From positions 381,011-445,010 of the forward strand of contig VWZL01001362.1 of assembly GCA_013396915.1 (NCBI GenBank): a DNA stretch of 64,000 nucleotides, read 5' to 3'. How positions within the stretch are numbered: the stretch's first letter is position 1; every line of letters begins with the position of its first letter. The translations under genes and the position numbers were made by a program. Below are positions 48,249-63,619 of this stretch, one piece after another. The stretch is from Stercorarius parasiticus. Lineage: Eukaryota; Chordata; Aves; Charadriiformes; Stercorariidae. Under the pieces are notes generated by a model. The model searched no databases, was not told the DNA's origin, and was given only the letters and a program-made list of their open reading frames with translations.

Positions 48249-51200
48249 GCATTTCAAGTAGATACCCCTGAATCAATATATTCTAAAGCAGAACTTGCCT
48301 CTTACCTTTTTCTCTTATACATATGTTAAGAAACGAATGACCCTGTGCCTACTCATGATGACTGCAGCACAACCAGCCAGTTCTGCTGAATCAGTGTGTT
48401 CTACTTGGTCCTGGAAAGAAAATATAAACATGTATTTTATGATTGGTAATTCTGCCACAAACCGTGTTTTTTCAACGGATGACTGCAGCTAGCACAGGCA
48501 CATTTGGCAAATGCTGCAAGCCTTCAAATTATTTGGATTACATTTGCAGCTTTAAATTCAGGGATCTATGCACTATGCCACTATTGCACTCCAATATTAT
48601 GGTAAAAAAAGCTTTTAATAAAAAACACATTGCTTCCTATTATTCTTCATTTAACTGTAAACTCATAGAGTGAGACAGCAACTCAGGCGTCCTTGTATTC
48701 CTGACGACCTTGACTGTAACGCTTAATTTATAAAACTAGCCTCTGAAGTTAATTATTTTACACTACAATAGGCCTTCCAAAAATAAAGAGCTAGTAGCTT
48801 TGATACTTAACAAAAATTCGCGGCCCTCTGGATTCCATAAACTGTATTCATCAGCTTCCCACTGATTTTGTTACAGTTAAACAACTGTTTGTCTTCAAAT
48901 TATCATTCCCCCTACAATCTTAGGCTCCCTTCATTTCCTAAAGGCTGCTTCTCTCAAAAACCACAATAGCCTCAACAGCACCTTCAACAGTAGGTAGGAC
49001 CGAAGCAAAAAAGAGTTTTCAGAAGACACTGTCTTGTTCTCTAAACTACAGCATTTCTATAGGTCAGGTGCTCATTTTCACAGGCTGCATCCTAACACTC
49101 AGCATAGCTCAAAAATCCAACACAGCCCCGAGCAAAGAGAATAGACTAGTTTATGACAAATAGTGAAACAAGAACAAGGAGGTAGATAAGTTATATTCAC
49201 GTTTTAAGGTTTGCTGGTTCTGGTGTTTGACCTGTTAGTTAGTTGAAATACTTATTAGTGCCCTGATGAAGCAGCATATGTTAGAAAAAAATCTTAAAAC
49301 TCCAGCGAAATGATCAGAGCTAAAAAAAAAAAATAGTCAGTTCTCTGTACATGAAAGTGATATTCAGTGTTATACTACAATTTTCCCAGGGTTGTTTATT
49401 ATTCTTTTCAGAAATAAGCTACAGTAATAATTCCAGGAAACTAATGAACTGAACAGTAGCACTCCTAGCAGTACTGTTTCTAAACTCAGAATAAAATCCC
49501 ACAGCTCTGTATGCCAACAGAACCATTCCCGTACGCAAGTAAAATTTCTGATGCCATGTGTATTTCTACCTCTATAAGCTACGATGAATTTTGGATATTT
49601 GAGAAATAGTAGAAATTAGTATATTACAAAGTTCTTCAGCTAGGCTTCGTATGCATGCAAAAATGGAGGTGAGGGAAAATTTAATTGCACTGAAAGGCTT
49701 CAGAATGATAAGCTTTTTCAAAGGGATATGAAATACCTATGGAAGCAGGGCAAGGTTATCTGTACCACCACCACGTCCCCTCCTGGCCTGTATGTAGGTG
49801 GAGGAGAATTATTCAGTTTCCATGACCCCTTTGAAAAGATGGATCAATTAATGACAATCCAGTTTGTGATTTATGACAAGGCCTGTCAACTGCATCACGA
49901 ACATCAAACACACTTCACGTGAACATTAACCACAAACTTCAATCTTTACCAATCAGAAATGGACCAGACCTAGCAACCTACAGCTGAAACATGCTGTGCT
50001 GTTACCAGTGCTCTAAGCCAACAAGCCTTACAGGGAAGTGATATTCAGGGCAACAGTACAGCTTTATTATTCATTGTTTTTATTCTGATCCATCTTCCTT
50101 GTTCCATTCTTCCCACGTAATAACTTTTTTGTCTGTAACCATTCAACACAGAAAAACACAGATCCAATCAATTGCTACCGGTCTCCAAAGAACACTTTGA
50201 AAAGATATTACCTGGAGGTCACAGAGCTTTTTGTTTACAATTCAACATTTACTCTCGGCAGCCATTTCCCCTTACGAAGATCAATGCAAAAATCAAAGCA
50301 TGCTTACAGATAGGAAGGTAATATATTTCAACAAAAAGCAATTTTTAAAAAGTAAATTATAAGGTTTGGATTTCCTGAAAAAATGAACAACTTGACAACA
50401 GAGCCAAATTCTTTTTCCAATATGAACTTAGTGTAAAAGAATTACATTAAAATAAAAATCAAGGACAAAAAGAAAACTACAAAAGAGAGTCAAAAATATT
50501 CACAACAATGTATAACCTAGTGATTATTAGGTTTTTCACTAATTATACACACTGCTAAAAAAGGGTTCCATCACAGTTGAAAAAAATACATACATTTCCA
50601 CCTAAAAATTATGTGCCTACTGAGACCTAAGATCATTATAAATGAAGGAGAACCAGTGTCTCTGCTGTTCCAGTTTGCTTACTTGGAGCATTTCTCAGTT
50701 TCTTATCTCTTCTGCTGATGGTTGGCTGAACTGCCCTAAAGTGGTATCGCTCAGGTGCTGCTTTGGTTATACCCTACATGCATGATTTCCCTCAGGAGCT
50801 CCAAGAGGGTGACTGCCAATTACTGCAAAAGCAAAACAGAAATTGAAGAGAAATTTGACAAGCAGAGACGTGCCCAGAATAAAAAGAGGATGAAGAACAG
50901 AAGAAAAGAGCTCTAAAAATATAAAATTAGAAATATCTTCCACAAAAAAGAATGTAAAAAATATTTACGGCAAATGGAAGTAATCTCAACTAGCACAAAT
51001 TGGAATAGCTTGTAATAAATGGAAAGAGACTGAAAAAGAAGCAATTTCGATACTATGTTAAAAAAATGCAGAAAAAGCTCAAAGCATGAAGAGATGCTAA
51101 AAAATGCTTCCATCTACTGGCAAGGATCCAACTCTTAACTACACTACAGATCCTCTATAATGTGCTACCAGTGAGAAGATGTCTTTGAGTAGGCAGGAAT

Positions 51201-54200
51201 ACATTTGCAGCCATTTTAAGGCACTTTATTATTGCTAGATTAGTTGAACAAGGCATTATCTTAAATGCAAACCCAGATTTCAACGCTGGTATCTTAACTT
51301 CCCAGCTTGTCTACACTCTGGAACTATCACATGGGAGATTCGGAGAGACTACATACAGCAGACGAATTCAGGTCCCAACTCTGCAAGAATAAAAACTACA
51401 AGAAATACTAGAACAGGGGGTTACATTAATAGGAAAACGGTGTAGTTAAACAAGCGGGGAAACAGGTAGCAAGTCTCAGGACACACATCAGTTATAGGAT
51501 ATGAATTATTTTATCTGATCAGTTAATCTGGAAGCTAAATCTTCACAAGTGGAAAAGGTGGTGTTTTTTCACTCAAGTGATGAAACGCCTGGAATAATGG
51601 TAATTTACCATATGCCCAATGATTTGTCACTTCATAACAGTTCCTTTTCGGCCTCCTTCAGATGAAGCAGCAACTTTCAGTCGTTTCACATGAACATGTG
51701 TTTGTATTAAAGAATTAACGTAACTAGAAAGACTAAGTACTATGCAGGAATGCTCTTCCCGCAAAGGCGAGACTCATCTCACAATACACTGTCACAACAG
51801 CACCCGGAGTTTGTAAGGACAGTGTGTGTCCCTGCAAGCTTCATTCTCCATTGCTGTTACCTTGCCTGAACACTACATTGACTCTCGAACAACTATTAAT
51901 TCTGCACAAAGACAAAGTACAGGGCTCCTTCTACCTAGTGTTTGCCAAATAAAAGGGCGGGTGGGCATTATCAAATATCTGTGACACAGCAGGAGCAGTA
52001 TCTGTGTCATGCACATGAAAATGCCTGCAACAGCAAGGACTTTGGATTAGGCCCCAAATTAAACATTTCAACATAAATTGTTCTATTAATAAATTAAACT
52101 AGCAGTCATGCAATGCAACCAGGAAAAAAAAAAGGGAAATAATTGTTTTTAAAACTCTTATTTATTAAAGGAGACTCAACAAATAACAACATAATTTTTC
52201 AAAAATACCTTGTTTAAGAAACAGTTCAGGATTAGAAAATCCCATTAAAACTCGCCATAAATCCATTTAATAAGAAATACTAAAAACAGCAGCAAGTGAT
52301 GAAATAAATATATATAACAAATATAAACAAGACAAGGCCGCTTCTAACCCTTCTTCTGCACCAAAAGCTCAAGATGACCAAGTATCCTTTGGTTTTATTT
52401 CCCATAATTCGCTGATGTTCCTACTAGTCAATATAAATTAACCAAAGGGTAGACTGGGGCATGGCAGGCTATTTCTGTGTAATACAACACTTTGTACCAG
52501 CTCACTACCCATGAATGCTGACAAAAGATAAACTATTTCAATGTTGCGTTGGTTTGTCTTTTTTTTTTTCAATCAACTGCACAAATAGAGATGGACAATG
52601 CCTAAAGCAGAGTACAGTCACTCTAATTATTTCACTAATATTTGCATCTTTTCCCGTGACTTTTCCCCATGCCATTTTAAAGCTATTATTTTGACTTTTG
52701 TCTCCAGCCAAGTTTCCATAAGGAGACATTCACGCATGCCAGAGCAGCAGTAAGGCAGTCAAAAGAGCAGCAACTTCAAAGAAGCATTATAGAAACTATC
52801 ACAGTCAAAAGTAACAGGGAGACAAGAAAAATTATAGCAGCGTTATCAACCTTTGTCCTCCACTAAATAAGAGAAAGCAACCCAACTGAAAAGGACACCT
52901 GCTTTACAACACTTTACAGTAGAAAATAAATTCAATTTCCTACCTTTTTTACTATTTCAAGGAGAAAGAAATTGATTTATTTGCTTGACACAAAAAACAG
53001 CCTTGCCTAAAAGCCCATCCTTCCTCATCAGGCTGCAGAGGCAGAGCCCTCAGCACCTGGAGACGGGAACCACACGTCCTTCTTGCGTAACTACTTTTGA
53101 CTCCCTTGAAAAGTATCCATCCCCAGCTCCTTGGAAGAACAAATAGATAGGTTTACACTGCAGCACTACCTTCAATGCAAGTTTTTCCAGAGGAATACAG
53201 TTGGAAAAAAAGAGAAAATCCTTTCCTGAGCTTACCCATACGCTCACAGAGCTCATTTCAAAATTTAGTGGTTTAGAAATCTAATGTTTTATAACACTTC
53301 GTTTTACATAACTCACAAGTTTAAAATACTGTAAGCCACAAAAAAAATTAATGCACACTACATTAAACATAAATTTAATATGAAATCATGTTTCTTAATT
53401 TGTGCATGGATTCCATGTAATGTCATCAATGTAACAATGTGCTTTTAAAAAAAAATCAGTAAGTTTAACACAGTGAAGTTGTTATTTGACTTTATTCAAA
53501 TACAAACTAAAGCAAAACGTATAGAATAAATATGTTTATGAGATGACTTTTTATGTTTCTGTATTTGAGAAACAGGGGTTTAACAGATACGAAGACTAAA
53601 ATTATTTAAAGTCACACACTATGTATCTCAGTGTGGATTAATCCTGTATTCTAATACTTTATGAGTCTTCCCTCTTTCTAATGTAGGGTAGAAAGAAGAA
53701 TGAATTCCAAATATACTGATCATTCTTTCAAATGTTTCTTGGATTTGAGCAATATGGAAAAAACTGACTAAGGTATCCTAGAATCACTAATTAAATGCCT
53801 AAAACTGCCAAGGAGCCGTCCTTTTTATAAAACCCATGAGGGGCCAACGCTTGCAGATGCCATGAGCAAAATCTGTATTTAATAATAAAAGCCAGAATTG
53901 CCCCGCAACCAGAATGGGACAGATGAAAAGGACAACGGGCAAAGAGGGAAACCGCTTCACCACCATTTACTGGCCCATCAATTCTGAGTTGTACCCACTG
54001 GGGAGAGAAGCTGCTAGAAGCGACACAATTTATGCACTCAGCTGCTCTTTAGAGAAAAGGACAATCTGTACAGAAAAAAAGTCTGAAAGTCTACAGTCAC
54101 TTTCTACTGAAGAGCAGTCAATCAGCTACTCAAGCCACTTTTATCAACACACTTGGATACACCCTCTTTCCAACATTGTTATGGTCATTTTTACTTATTT

Positions 54201-55939
54201 GATAGCTATGTAACATAACAGTTTTCTAAAATCTTACGCACACACATTTTTAAGAAATATCATAGTTATAGACAGCAAATAGTTACTATTTTGCAAATCC
54301 TATGTTATGTAGAGCTGGATGACTGTGCATCCCTGAAAAAAAATTCAGATATCTATGAATTTTTATCTCATACTCCCTTCAACCTGAAATTATCGCAAAG
54401 GAAGTAACTTTTAATTCCCATTTTGTGTTGATATTCGTATCACACCAAGATTTAATTTTTATGTATATATTTACACACACACGCAATACTAACACATTAC
54501 AAAACATTGTTGTCTTGTCAAATGTAGCAAAGTTTACTCCCACGTTTGTGATCCTGATCTAACTACACTGCTGATGCTCACAGTGCATTATGTCTCAAGT
54601 CATCTGTAACTAGTAACTCAATACAACTCAATACATCCATGGCAACAGTGTGTACTGAAACTGCTATTTCTGAGTATGATTCTCATTTATGCTAAGGTCC
54701 ATTAACATGCTTTTAACAGTGCTGAGGGGACTAAGCGCTAACCACCAGAAATGATGAGTAAATTGTATTCAGATTCGCTGCAAAGCCTTTTTTTCCATTG
54801 CTTCAGTGGTGCAATATACCAACCAGGACATATACTTTAAAATTATATAAGACTTAGAAAAGTTTTATTTATAAAACTAAGTGTTCATAATTCTGTGTCA
54901 TTGCTAGCAGTCACAGGAAATAAAGGCTTAACAGATAAAAAACCAAAAAAATTTGAAAGCATTCATTATTAATGAGTAAACATACAGTTTTCGGAAATCT
55001 TACGGAGCTCTAGGAACACCAAATCCTCCTAAACTCAGATGCAATGTTTCTGAGTCCAAAACACGAATCTCTACCACTTCTCTCCCTACCTCTTTCCTTT
55101 ACCTCTCCTTCTTAGACTGTAGTACCTTCTTGTGTTGCATTTTCTTCATCTTTTTTTCCCCTCTCAAACACTTTCCTTCCTGCGTCGGTTTTCTTTATCC
55201 CTACCCAGGCTTCCTTCTTTCTCTGACAAAAAAATGAGAAACCCCATGTGTTTCAACATCACTGTTCAGATCCACTGGTATAGAACAGTTGTAAATGACC
55301 TTATTAACCACAGGATATTATTCCTCACTTCTAAGAATGATAGGAACAAATCCAGTAACAGTGATGGTGCATCCACTTTTTAAACATAAATGAACGTCTT
55401 TACACAAAATAGCTATCAAAAAAGAAGAAAAACGACATGTGGTCAAAATAACAGTCAAAACATAAGACATCGTTGTAACTGTCAACCTGACTTCTACCTA
55501 TCCTCATCATTATTTACTGATGCCATGGCTCCTTCATGAATTCATTTAAACCTTCAACCTCTTTAGACTGTGAAATACAATTTTTGACACATACACACAC
55601 TGGGTATCCAACATCTAGGACCAGCACAGCTACCTGCTTCCCCCAGGCATCTATATATTTAAAACCTCTAGTTAAGACAAGTTTTATTAACTACATAGGA
55701 GCTACTACTTATATATTTCCTCAAAGTAGAAGAAGATACAACTGCATCTACAAGCCATCTGTACAGAAATGAAGCTTAATGGCAAAAAAAAAAGGGAAAT
55801 ATAACCACAAAGGGTATTATAGGAAGAGAGTGAGGGAACAAAACCACTACATATACACGCATCTGTTGCCCATGAGTCTCAAGAAACAATTTCTAATTCT
55901 TGTCATAATAAAACCCATGTTCATTCTATAGGAGTACAC

Positions 55940-55955
55940 AAAAAAAAAAAAAAAA
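55940..55955. repeat. A16 tract
   Basis: Homopolymer A run in the first intron; no adjacent retroelement recognised. Confidence 0.8.
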
Positions 55956-58900
55956 TTATGTGCAAATTCCAGCGATAGGTTAAAATGCCTTTTACAGGTG
56001 AATTGTTAACTAAAACTAAGGTAAATACAATATAGAGGCTATTATGCCAGTACACTAATACAATTACTTCAAAGCACAAAAGTACACAGGTAGACTGATG
56101 CTTAAAGTTAAGTAATGACCTTTTAAAGTTACATTTATAAAAGAATCAAGAAAGAACTGTAAAATACATGAAAGATACTGGGGTTTTATTCAGCCTTCAT
56201 CATTTATACAAAAACACAGTATGTAATTCCTACAATCAATGCAATTCGATGTTTCAGTTAAGAGGCTGTTTCAATATATACACTGTTTAAAGCAATCTGT
56301 TAATAATACGACCTAAGAAGTGCACTTCACACATACTTTCAAGTTCACCAAATAAGATATCATTAAAATACTCATTTTGAATTACTATAGCACTCACAAT
56401 GTAACTTTGTAACAATATGCTCCACTACACTAACAAACTGGCCAGCAAACAGGAATAGCTATATACTGACGCACAAGTCTCATAAGTAAGCTATAGCATG
56501 TATTTCTACTGTATTGCAGAAGAACATGCAATTTCAAAAAGACTGTTAGATAAATGAAAAAAAATTAATAGGCAAAGAGGGAACTTTTCTCTGACACGAT
56601 CTCAATTCATATTAAATGCTCATTTATCTGCATTACAGTCCAGATAGAGAATAAAAAATTACATTGACATGACTGGTTTGCTGGGTATATTTTAACCATG
56701 TAACTTTTCTGTCTCCTCCGCCCTACAAAGAAAATTCAGTATTCACAATCTCAATAACACAAAAAAGAAGAGGTCTTACGTTTTGGTAAGAGTTCAGTTA
56801 CTATCACTTTCCAAGTTTTGTATCTCTAATCTGATCTCCTACAGAAATGAAGATTATGGAATCATATTGTTCACTTACTATTTTTTATGCTCATCTTTCT
56901 CCCCCAAAAATATACGTTCATGAAAATTTGTATCTGCACAGTAAAAACGAATCCAAATGACTGCCCTCCAAGGGAAAAAGCAAGCTGCTGTATGTATTTT
57001 TGGCAGCAACCTGCTGGGCAATCAATACCCACACAGCTCTGGAAAAAACAGAACTATGGTGCTATGTGAGAAAGCTGGGGTTATTGCAGACAGGGAAGGA
57101 AGGGAAGAGACACTAAGGGGCAAAAAGGATTTAATTCTACAGAAAAACAAGCTTCTTTGATCCCACTGATGGTAGAACAGTATGCTTACCAATAAAGTAT
57201 CTGAAAAGATTTGGGCACATATAACATCAGATTCCGTTTACACTGTAAAAGTCATTCAACACATCTTCTAATTCAAAACAAAACATAGGTCTCTCCGTCT
57301 CCAGATCTTGTAAGAATTTCCCTGCTACTTACAAAAATCTTTTACAAATTCTAAAGAATTATGGGTGGAAAATAAGTCTTAGCCATCAGAAAGGAATCTG
57401 GAATTAGGTTTCCACTGTTTCAGCTCGAGTGATGGGAGCTCCTTTATCTCTGGACCAGCACACTGCACTGACTCAACCCAAGAACCACTAAGCTCTTTGG
57501 AGCATCAGCTTAATCAAGCCCAGTTCTCTGCCCTCAGTCTTGCATGAGGTCAGGCAACATGCTCCCTGGATCTGTGATGTCCTGAAAATACAGGTAAGCA
57601 TTATCCCTGTTCCAAAGCTTGTGGAACTGACTCGCACAGAGATTTAAGACACATGCTCTTCTCTTTCATATCATGCTTATTTAAGAAATCACCAGCATCA
57701 GATATCTACCCCTCTTCTGTGATAGTTCACTGAGGCCCACTTGCCTTTCCTTCTCTACATCACAGGCAGAAAAAGCAAATGTGCTACCTCTTCAGTCACT
57801 GCACTTCCCAATCTGGTGTAGAAACAAAATTAATTGATTTTGTTTAAATTGATAGGCAAAGCTCAGAGCTGCAGAACTTGAAGAGGGAACGCAAACTTAA
57901 TTCTGCCAGGCATCTTCAGCAGATGACGGGGGCAGGAATTACCTAAGTCACCCCCACAAAGACCATCAAAGTCTACCTCAGATACTGGATGTGCGGCACA
58001 CCCAAGACCAGAATGAGGTGTGAAACACCATAGACCAGAGGAATCTAGATCACCAGCAACCAGGCACCATATCCTACTGCTAATGACACCACTCTTAAAC
58101 CTTCCTCTTACAATCCAACAATTCAAAAAAAGTGAGAGAGGAAAAAAAATAATCAAAGCTGTTGAAGAAGAAAAGGAAACAGATGAGAGAACAGTTTCAT
58201 TGTCCAGGTTAAAAGAAACACAAGAAAGAAAAGTACAGTAAATAATAACTAAGAAACAAAAAACTCACAGATCTGAAAGTATCTGCAATTTTTGTCCTGT
58301 AGTATCTCACAAACTTCCAATAATCCAACTGCCAACCGCTCCAGCAATAAATTTTATGCATATTAACATGATTTGCCAATTCTTCTTGAATTTATAACAA
58401 CGACATACACCATAAATTCATAGTTTCAAATGGTTTGGCCTTTATTTTAGTCATCCTAAATCAATCGTCTAGATCACACTTGGAGTGCAAACAGGTAAGC
58501 CAACATGTACGCTGAGTTCAAAGCAGAGTTTTGACACTACAAAACTGAATCTAGAAATAGAAAAGCTCCTCTAATAGTCAGTGTCATTCACAGATAAAGA
58601 AGCTATTATGCGATTTAGAAAGCTCTTTGATCTGCTTCTTACACTGAACATTACCAACTCCTTTTAAGTTCATCATAACTACTTTTTAGAAAAATGTACC
58701 AGTGTATGTTCCTCCATTGATAATCTTCTATGAATTTTCTAACGTATTTCACCCATATTACTTCCCAAATAAAATTTTAAACTTGGAGAGAAATATGAAT
58801 GTTCCACTCAGAGCATGTGTATAGAGTTCTATTATTTATAAAAGCAGGCTTCAGTGTATCATAAACAAAAACTTTCATACTACAGTAATTTAGAAAAATT

Positions 58901-60537
58901 ACAAGAATCCAGAAGTAAGGCTGGTAAATATTACTAGGGCAGCTATGGCACTTCTGTAATTCATAGAGCACATGTGAATCTCTGACATAACTATGGCCTA
59001 ATTTGAAATTATCACCTGATAGGAAATGACCTCTGATCTTTTGTATGCTGGGAAGAGGGAAAGATAGGCTCCTCCCAGCCACCACTTCACTAACAACAAC
59101 AAAAAAAAGGCATATACTAAACTTTTTGCCTTTTTATGCAGGCCCACAACTCCTCTGTGGCAAAACTGAAGTACAAGAAGTCAATAAGTAAGACCCACAA
59201 TGAAACATAACCTGTAAGGATGGTCATAATTTGGTAGACAGCATGTCTTTTCTAATTCTTAACTCGACAAGGAACTTTCTCAATGCAAGCAAAGGCTCAA
59301 AACATTTCCAGCATCTCTGATCATGTCTAATTCCTCTGTCACTAATGAAGAATAGCTGGGGGACAGTCCTAAAATAGTTACCAAACTGTAATGTACAACA
59401 CAGCAGTATTTTCATACATAGACAATAGCAGAAAAAAGCAGTTCCAGCTTTGCCTGCGCTAGGCTTTAGTGCTTTTTTCTAACTACTGCAAATGTCAGTT
59501 CAGCTTGAGCCAGGCCAAAATGCAGAAAGACACTAGCAAAGACACATTACTGCATTATTTTATATACAAAGCCATACCCTAAATGAGGGTTTGGCATCAC
59601 TATCTGAAGTATGAGTTGATGCCTCAAGCCTCCACTAGAAAGCTTTCCACCTTTGTTACTATGTTGGAACCAAACCAGTAACAGAAATCGAACAAAACAA
59701 TTTTAAGAAAAATTAACTAGCAATACCATTTCAATTGTGAGGTCCTACTCAACTTCATTATGCAATCAATCTCTTAAAAAAAAAATCATCAAACTTCCTG
59801 TTGATATCGAAAGGAGGGGTGAAATGTACCGAAAACAGAAGCAAAATATATACTAGTAGCATGCAATACAATTATTGATAGAAAAACCTAGACGATCCTA
59901 GCAGAGAATGCCAGAATGCTTCAGTGTATTCCCTTAAACAACTGATACTACAGTGACCCCACTGACTCATAAGGTAGATTTGTAGCTTCAGTTGCCATCA
60001 AAGTATCAGAGATACAAATTAATATTAACACATAAGGCAAACAAGACAAAAATATTTATAAATCCTATGTACAACACAGAGACAGGATATAGAGGGTACA
60101 GTCATTAGCATTATCTGCAAATAATTCCATAAGAAGGTAATTGCTTCTCAAGAACATAGAGACAAACGAAAAACCAAGGCAAGTGGAAATTCAACACTGA
60201 GGTCCATGTTTTCCTTTGCCCAATGTACAGTGGATGCTGGGAATAGAATATGTGAAAAGCTTAATATATGGACACCAAAATTTCAAAACAAAATGTATGG
60301 TCAGACTGCCACATATTGACATTTCCAAATTATTAAATTTTACATGGAAGCAAAAAACTGTTGAAGTTTCTTTAAGCTCTCTCCTCACTGGCCTTCATAC
60401 TAAGACAACTATTGCCTTAGTTTATAGTTAGACTGAAGATATCACGCAAGCTATTCAGAGAGCACTCTAGCTCCACACCTTCCAAAACACAGAAAATCTA
60501 CTGTGACTCCAAACCTGTTTTTCACATAGTTTATCAC

Positions 60538-60585
60538 TTTTCTTCTTTTTTTTCTTTTTTTTTTCTTTTTTTTTTTTTTATTTTA
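60538..60585. repeat. T-rich tract with interspersed C
   Basis: About 48 bp of T with a few C, followed by TTTTAACAG on the plus strand. It may be a simple repeat or the complement of an old poly(A) tail. It also mimics a plus-strand acceptor, but no exon follows. Confidence 0.75.
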
Positions 60586-63500
60586 ACAGAACTACGTCTG
60601 TGTTAAATTCAACTGACTGGATTTGCTTCAAGTCAGCTCCCACTTGAGCAGATCTGTATGAAAGAATACGGAAGGAACTATTTACCCACTGTTGTTGACA
60701 AATGCACTATTTGTCTTTAACCTATATTTTTAAATTAATTAGATTTCTCTAGTAATGACCTTTGAAATAGTTTTAGTGACCCTTTATGGATTTCCTCTAC
60801 CATTCACCTTCAGACTATTTGATGCTGATGTACTAGTTGGAGGCTGTTTTTTCTGAAAAATAAGTATCAATATTACACATTTCTACTTATCTCTTCTAGC
60901 AATACAACAGTAATATAATTACTGTTGTAATATTCCAGTAATAAACAATACTGAAAAGATTCAGTGAAAGAATACATATAAACTCGCCTTAAAAGTATCT
61001 TCCTATTCCATCTGTCTGCTATGGCAGTCTGAATAGTAGCATTCCTAAATATCCCAAACTCCACATGTGTATGACGCAAAGGGAGAAAACATCATAAAGC
61101 ATGTTCAGGAAAGAAATGCCTGTCAAAGACAAAAGCACCAAGTGCAGCATTCCATTAATCCCAATGAAAAGGTCCTGGGATCTACATGTCTTGTAATTTT
61201 CTCTAGAAACTAACATTTAAAGGAATGACATAGTTTAATAACCTAGGTATGACACTCACACTCATTCCTTCCCACAAACACTAGCCAAGAATTACAGCCA
61301 TTAAGATTTAACAGGGCATCTTAAAATCTACAAATGATCCATGTCAAAAAAGAATCTTAACAGCTGAATTAAAAAAAAAATAAATTGTATTTTGCCTTAG
61401 TTTCAACTAAGTGAAACCCAGCTAGCCAAACAATACATAGGAAAGTACGTTATTTGTCTGTAANTACTTTTATCACTCTGGTTTTTCAAAGTGTGCTATT
61501 CTTTTGATAACTATATAGCGTGTTTTGCTCTAGTCGCTAGTCAAATGAATTTGTATGAATGTGTACCCTGAATTCTAATTCAAGTAGGAACTACTATGTC
61601 AATGAAGGATCCTTGATATATCTTTTAAAACTTCCCATCCATTTACATTAATTGATATAATTTTCCCAGTGTTGCAAGATGTAGCCAACACTTAAAGCCA
61701 ACACAGAAGTAAAAGCTGTTTCTATCACCTAAAACTCAATACTTTAACTTACTCTCAGCCATTTACTCTTGGCTATATATTTCTTATTGATACAAAAAGC
61801 TTTTTAAACTTTTATTATTATTGTACAGACTCATTTCTCAATGCTTCACAAAAACAACAGGAGGGAAAACTGAGCATGTATGTTCATACTTCTGTTCATT
61901 TCAAAGTTCAAGTCTCATAAAGAATCACAAATAGACCTCTAAAACAAGCCACCTTCCAATTTCTTTAGAGACTTTAATCTCAATCACGTTAAAAAAAAAT
62001 AAACAATAGCCTTCATACAAAACTTTCAAAGTAGTCTATGAATAAACCAGTGTCTTCCAACAATGTTCTGGAAAAGATCACCGATTCATCAGCACACAGA
62101 CTAACCATACACTGAAACTATTATCCCTCATCTGATTTTCTGTCAAGAAACTCACATTTATTTGGAACATTCTCAGCTTAATGGATCAAAAAGATTCTTC
62201 TGATCAATAAAACATGAATACACAACTTCTTCCCAGAATCTATTTCTTTTTGGCCAACTTTTATTCAAAAGCAAAACTTCACTCTAATTCTTTTGCAAAA
62301 TAATTTCCAGGTAATTTTTTATAGACAGCCTGTAAACTGGGAAACTACCAAGCTATTTTCTGCTGAAGCTGGCACAGCTAGTGGACAGGCAACAACAGAT
62401 ATTAAAAGCTTATCATGCTTTAGCCACAAGTTTTAATACTGCATCTTTGCTCAGTCTCTACCTTTGTTCCCTGAGACAATCACGGTCAGACTTTATGCCA
62501 AACTAAAAAAAACAAAACTGTATTTCATCTCAGTCTTAGCCCCAGGCCTCAGATCCTGAAACATGCGTTTGAAAGTATTTAATCCCCAGCCTAATAAAAG
62601 ACTCAAAGCTAATACATAAAAATAACACCCAGTATCAGGGCTCAGCAATGCAGTTTTGGGTTGGTTTTCTTCCTTTTTCACACACTAGAGAAGGCACCAT
62701 AAAGCAATGGACAATTAGAGAATCAATCACCATGTGTGACAACACGGTAACTTGTTAGGTGTAGATCAGGGCCTGAATTAGAGGGAAGCTTGCTTTAGAT
62801 TTTAGGCCCTTACTCAGCTTCCATTTCAGATTCCCCAAACCTCTGAAGAGATTTTTAATTTTGTCTCTCTTGGGCCAAGGAGACTGTTCTTCTCATTTTG
62901 TACCACGTGCCATTACTTTATAAAAAGAAGTGCACTACCGGGCTCAGGCAGTAACAAAGGATTTTGATGTTGTTTCAGTCACTGAAGGTGCATCTGAAAT
63001 CTGGATTCGTTCCATGCAATCAAAAATTATTTGCTAATAAAAGTTAATTACAATGTTTTAAAGCACTGCCTAGTCAGTAAAATGCTATCTAAAGAAAATA
63101 AAAGCTTTTATTCAAGTAGAGCATCTCTTTTTTAAATTTATTTTACTTGTTTATACAGGGCCTCTTCCAGTTTTGGATTCAGCCTAGACCGAAATACTGA
63201 GGGTAGTGTTATTCAGAAATTCTAATCTAATACAACCATCCTTAATAAAATGATTGCCGGAATTTGAGATTCCATATTCAGCCAACTTCTAATATCTGAA
63301 CTGAATGAATACATGTGTAAAAATTGAACCCTCTGAAAAACCTCTGTCACAAAATAATCAAGAAAATCTTGTCTATAAATAAACAAGATAGTTAACACAA
63401 AAACATAAAGTCTATCAATTCCCATCTGCTACTTGTTTCTCAGTCTGGTTCACAAGATAAAAACAGTTCTTCAGCCACCGTCCATCATATGCACCTATTT

Positions 63501-63619
63501 AACCGTAACATTTATGAGCCAGTAACTAACCCACCTCTGCAAAAAGCCTGACATGCCAAGAGTGCCAGTTATTCTTAGAGTGAGACATGACCACAGTTTC
63601 ACGTAATTAGAGATGTTAT

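Larger units (their letters stand above)
41199..63619 (-). other. ZFYVE9 5' intron region (about 22 kb, non-coding)
   Basis: Between the start-codon exon and the CpG-rich block I see no coding exon. The sequence is AT-rich with scattered microsatellites and poly-A or poly-T tracts. Non-coding 5' UTR exons could be hidden here, but none can be called from sequence alone. There is one undetermined base (n) at 61464. Confidence 0.75.

Noticed and set aside
60538..60590. Plus-strand 3' splice acceptor after the long T tract
   Set aside because: TTTTAACAG fits an acceptor, but no coding or recognisable exon follows; more likely a simple repeat.
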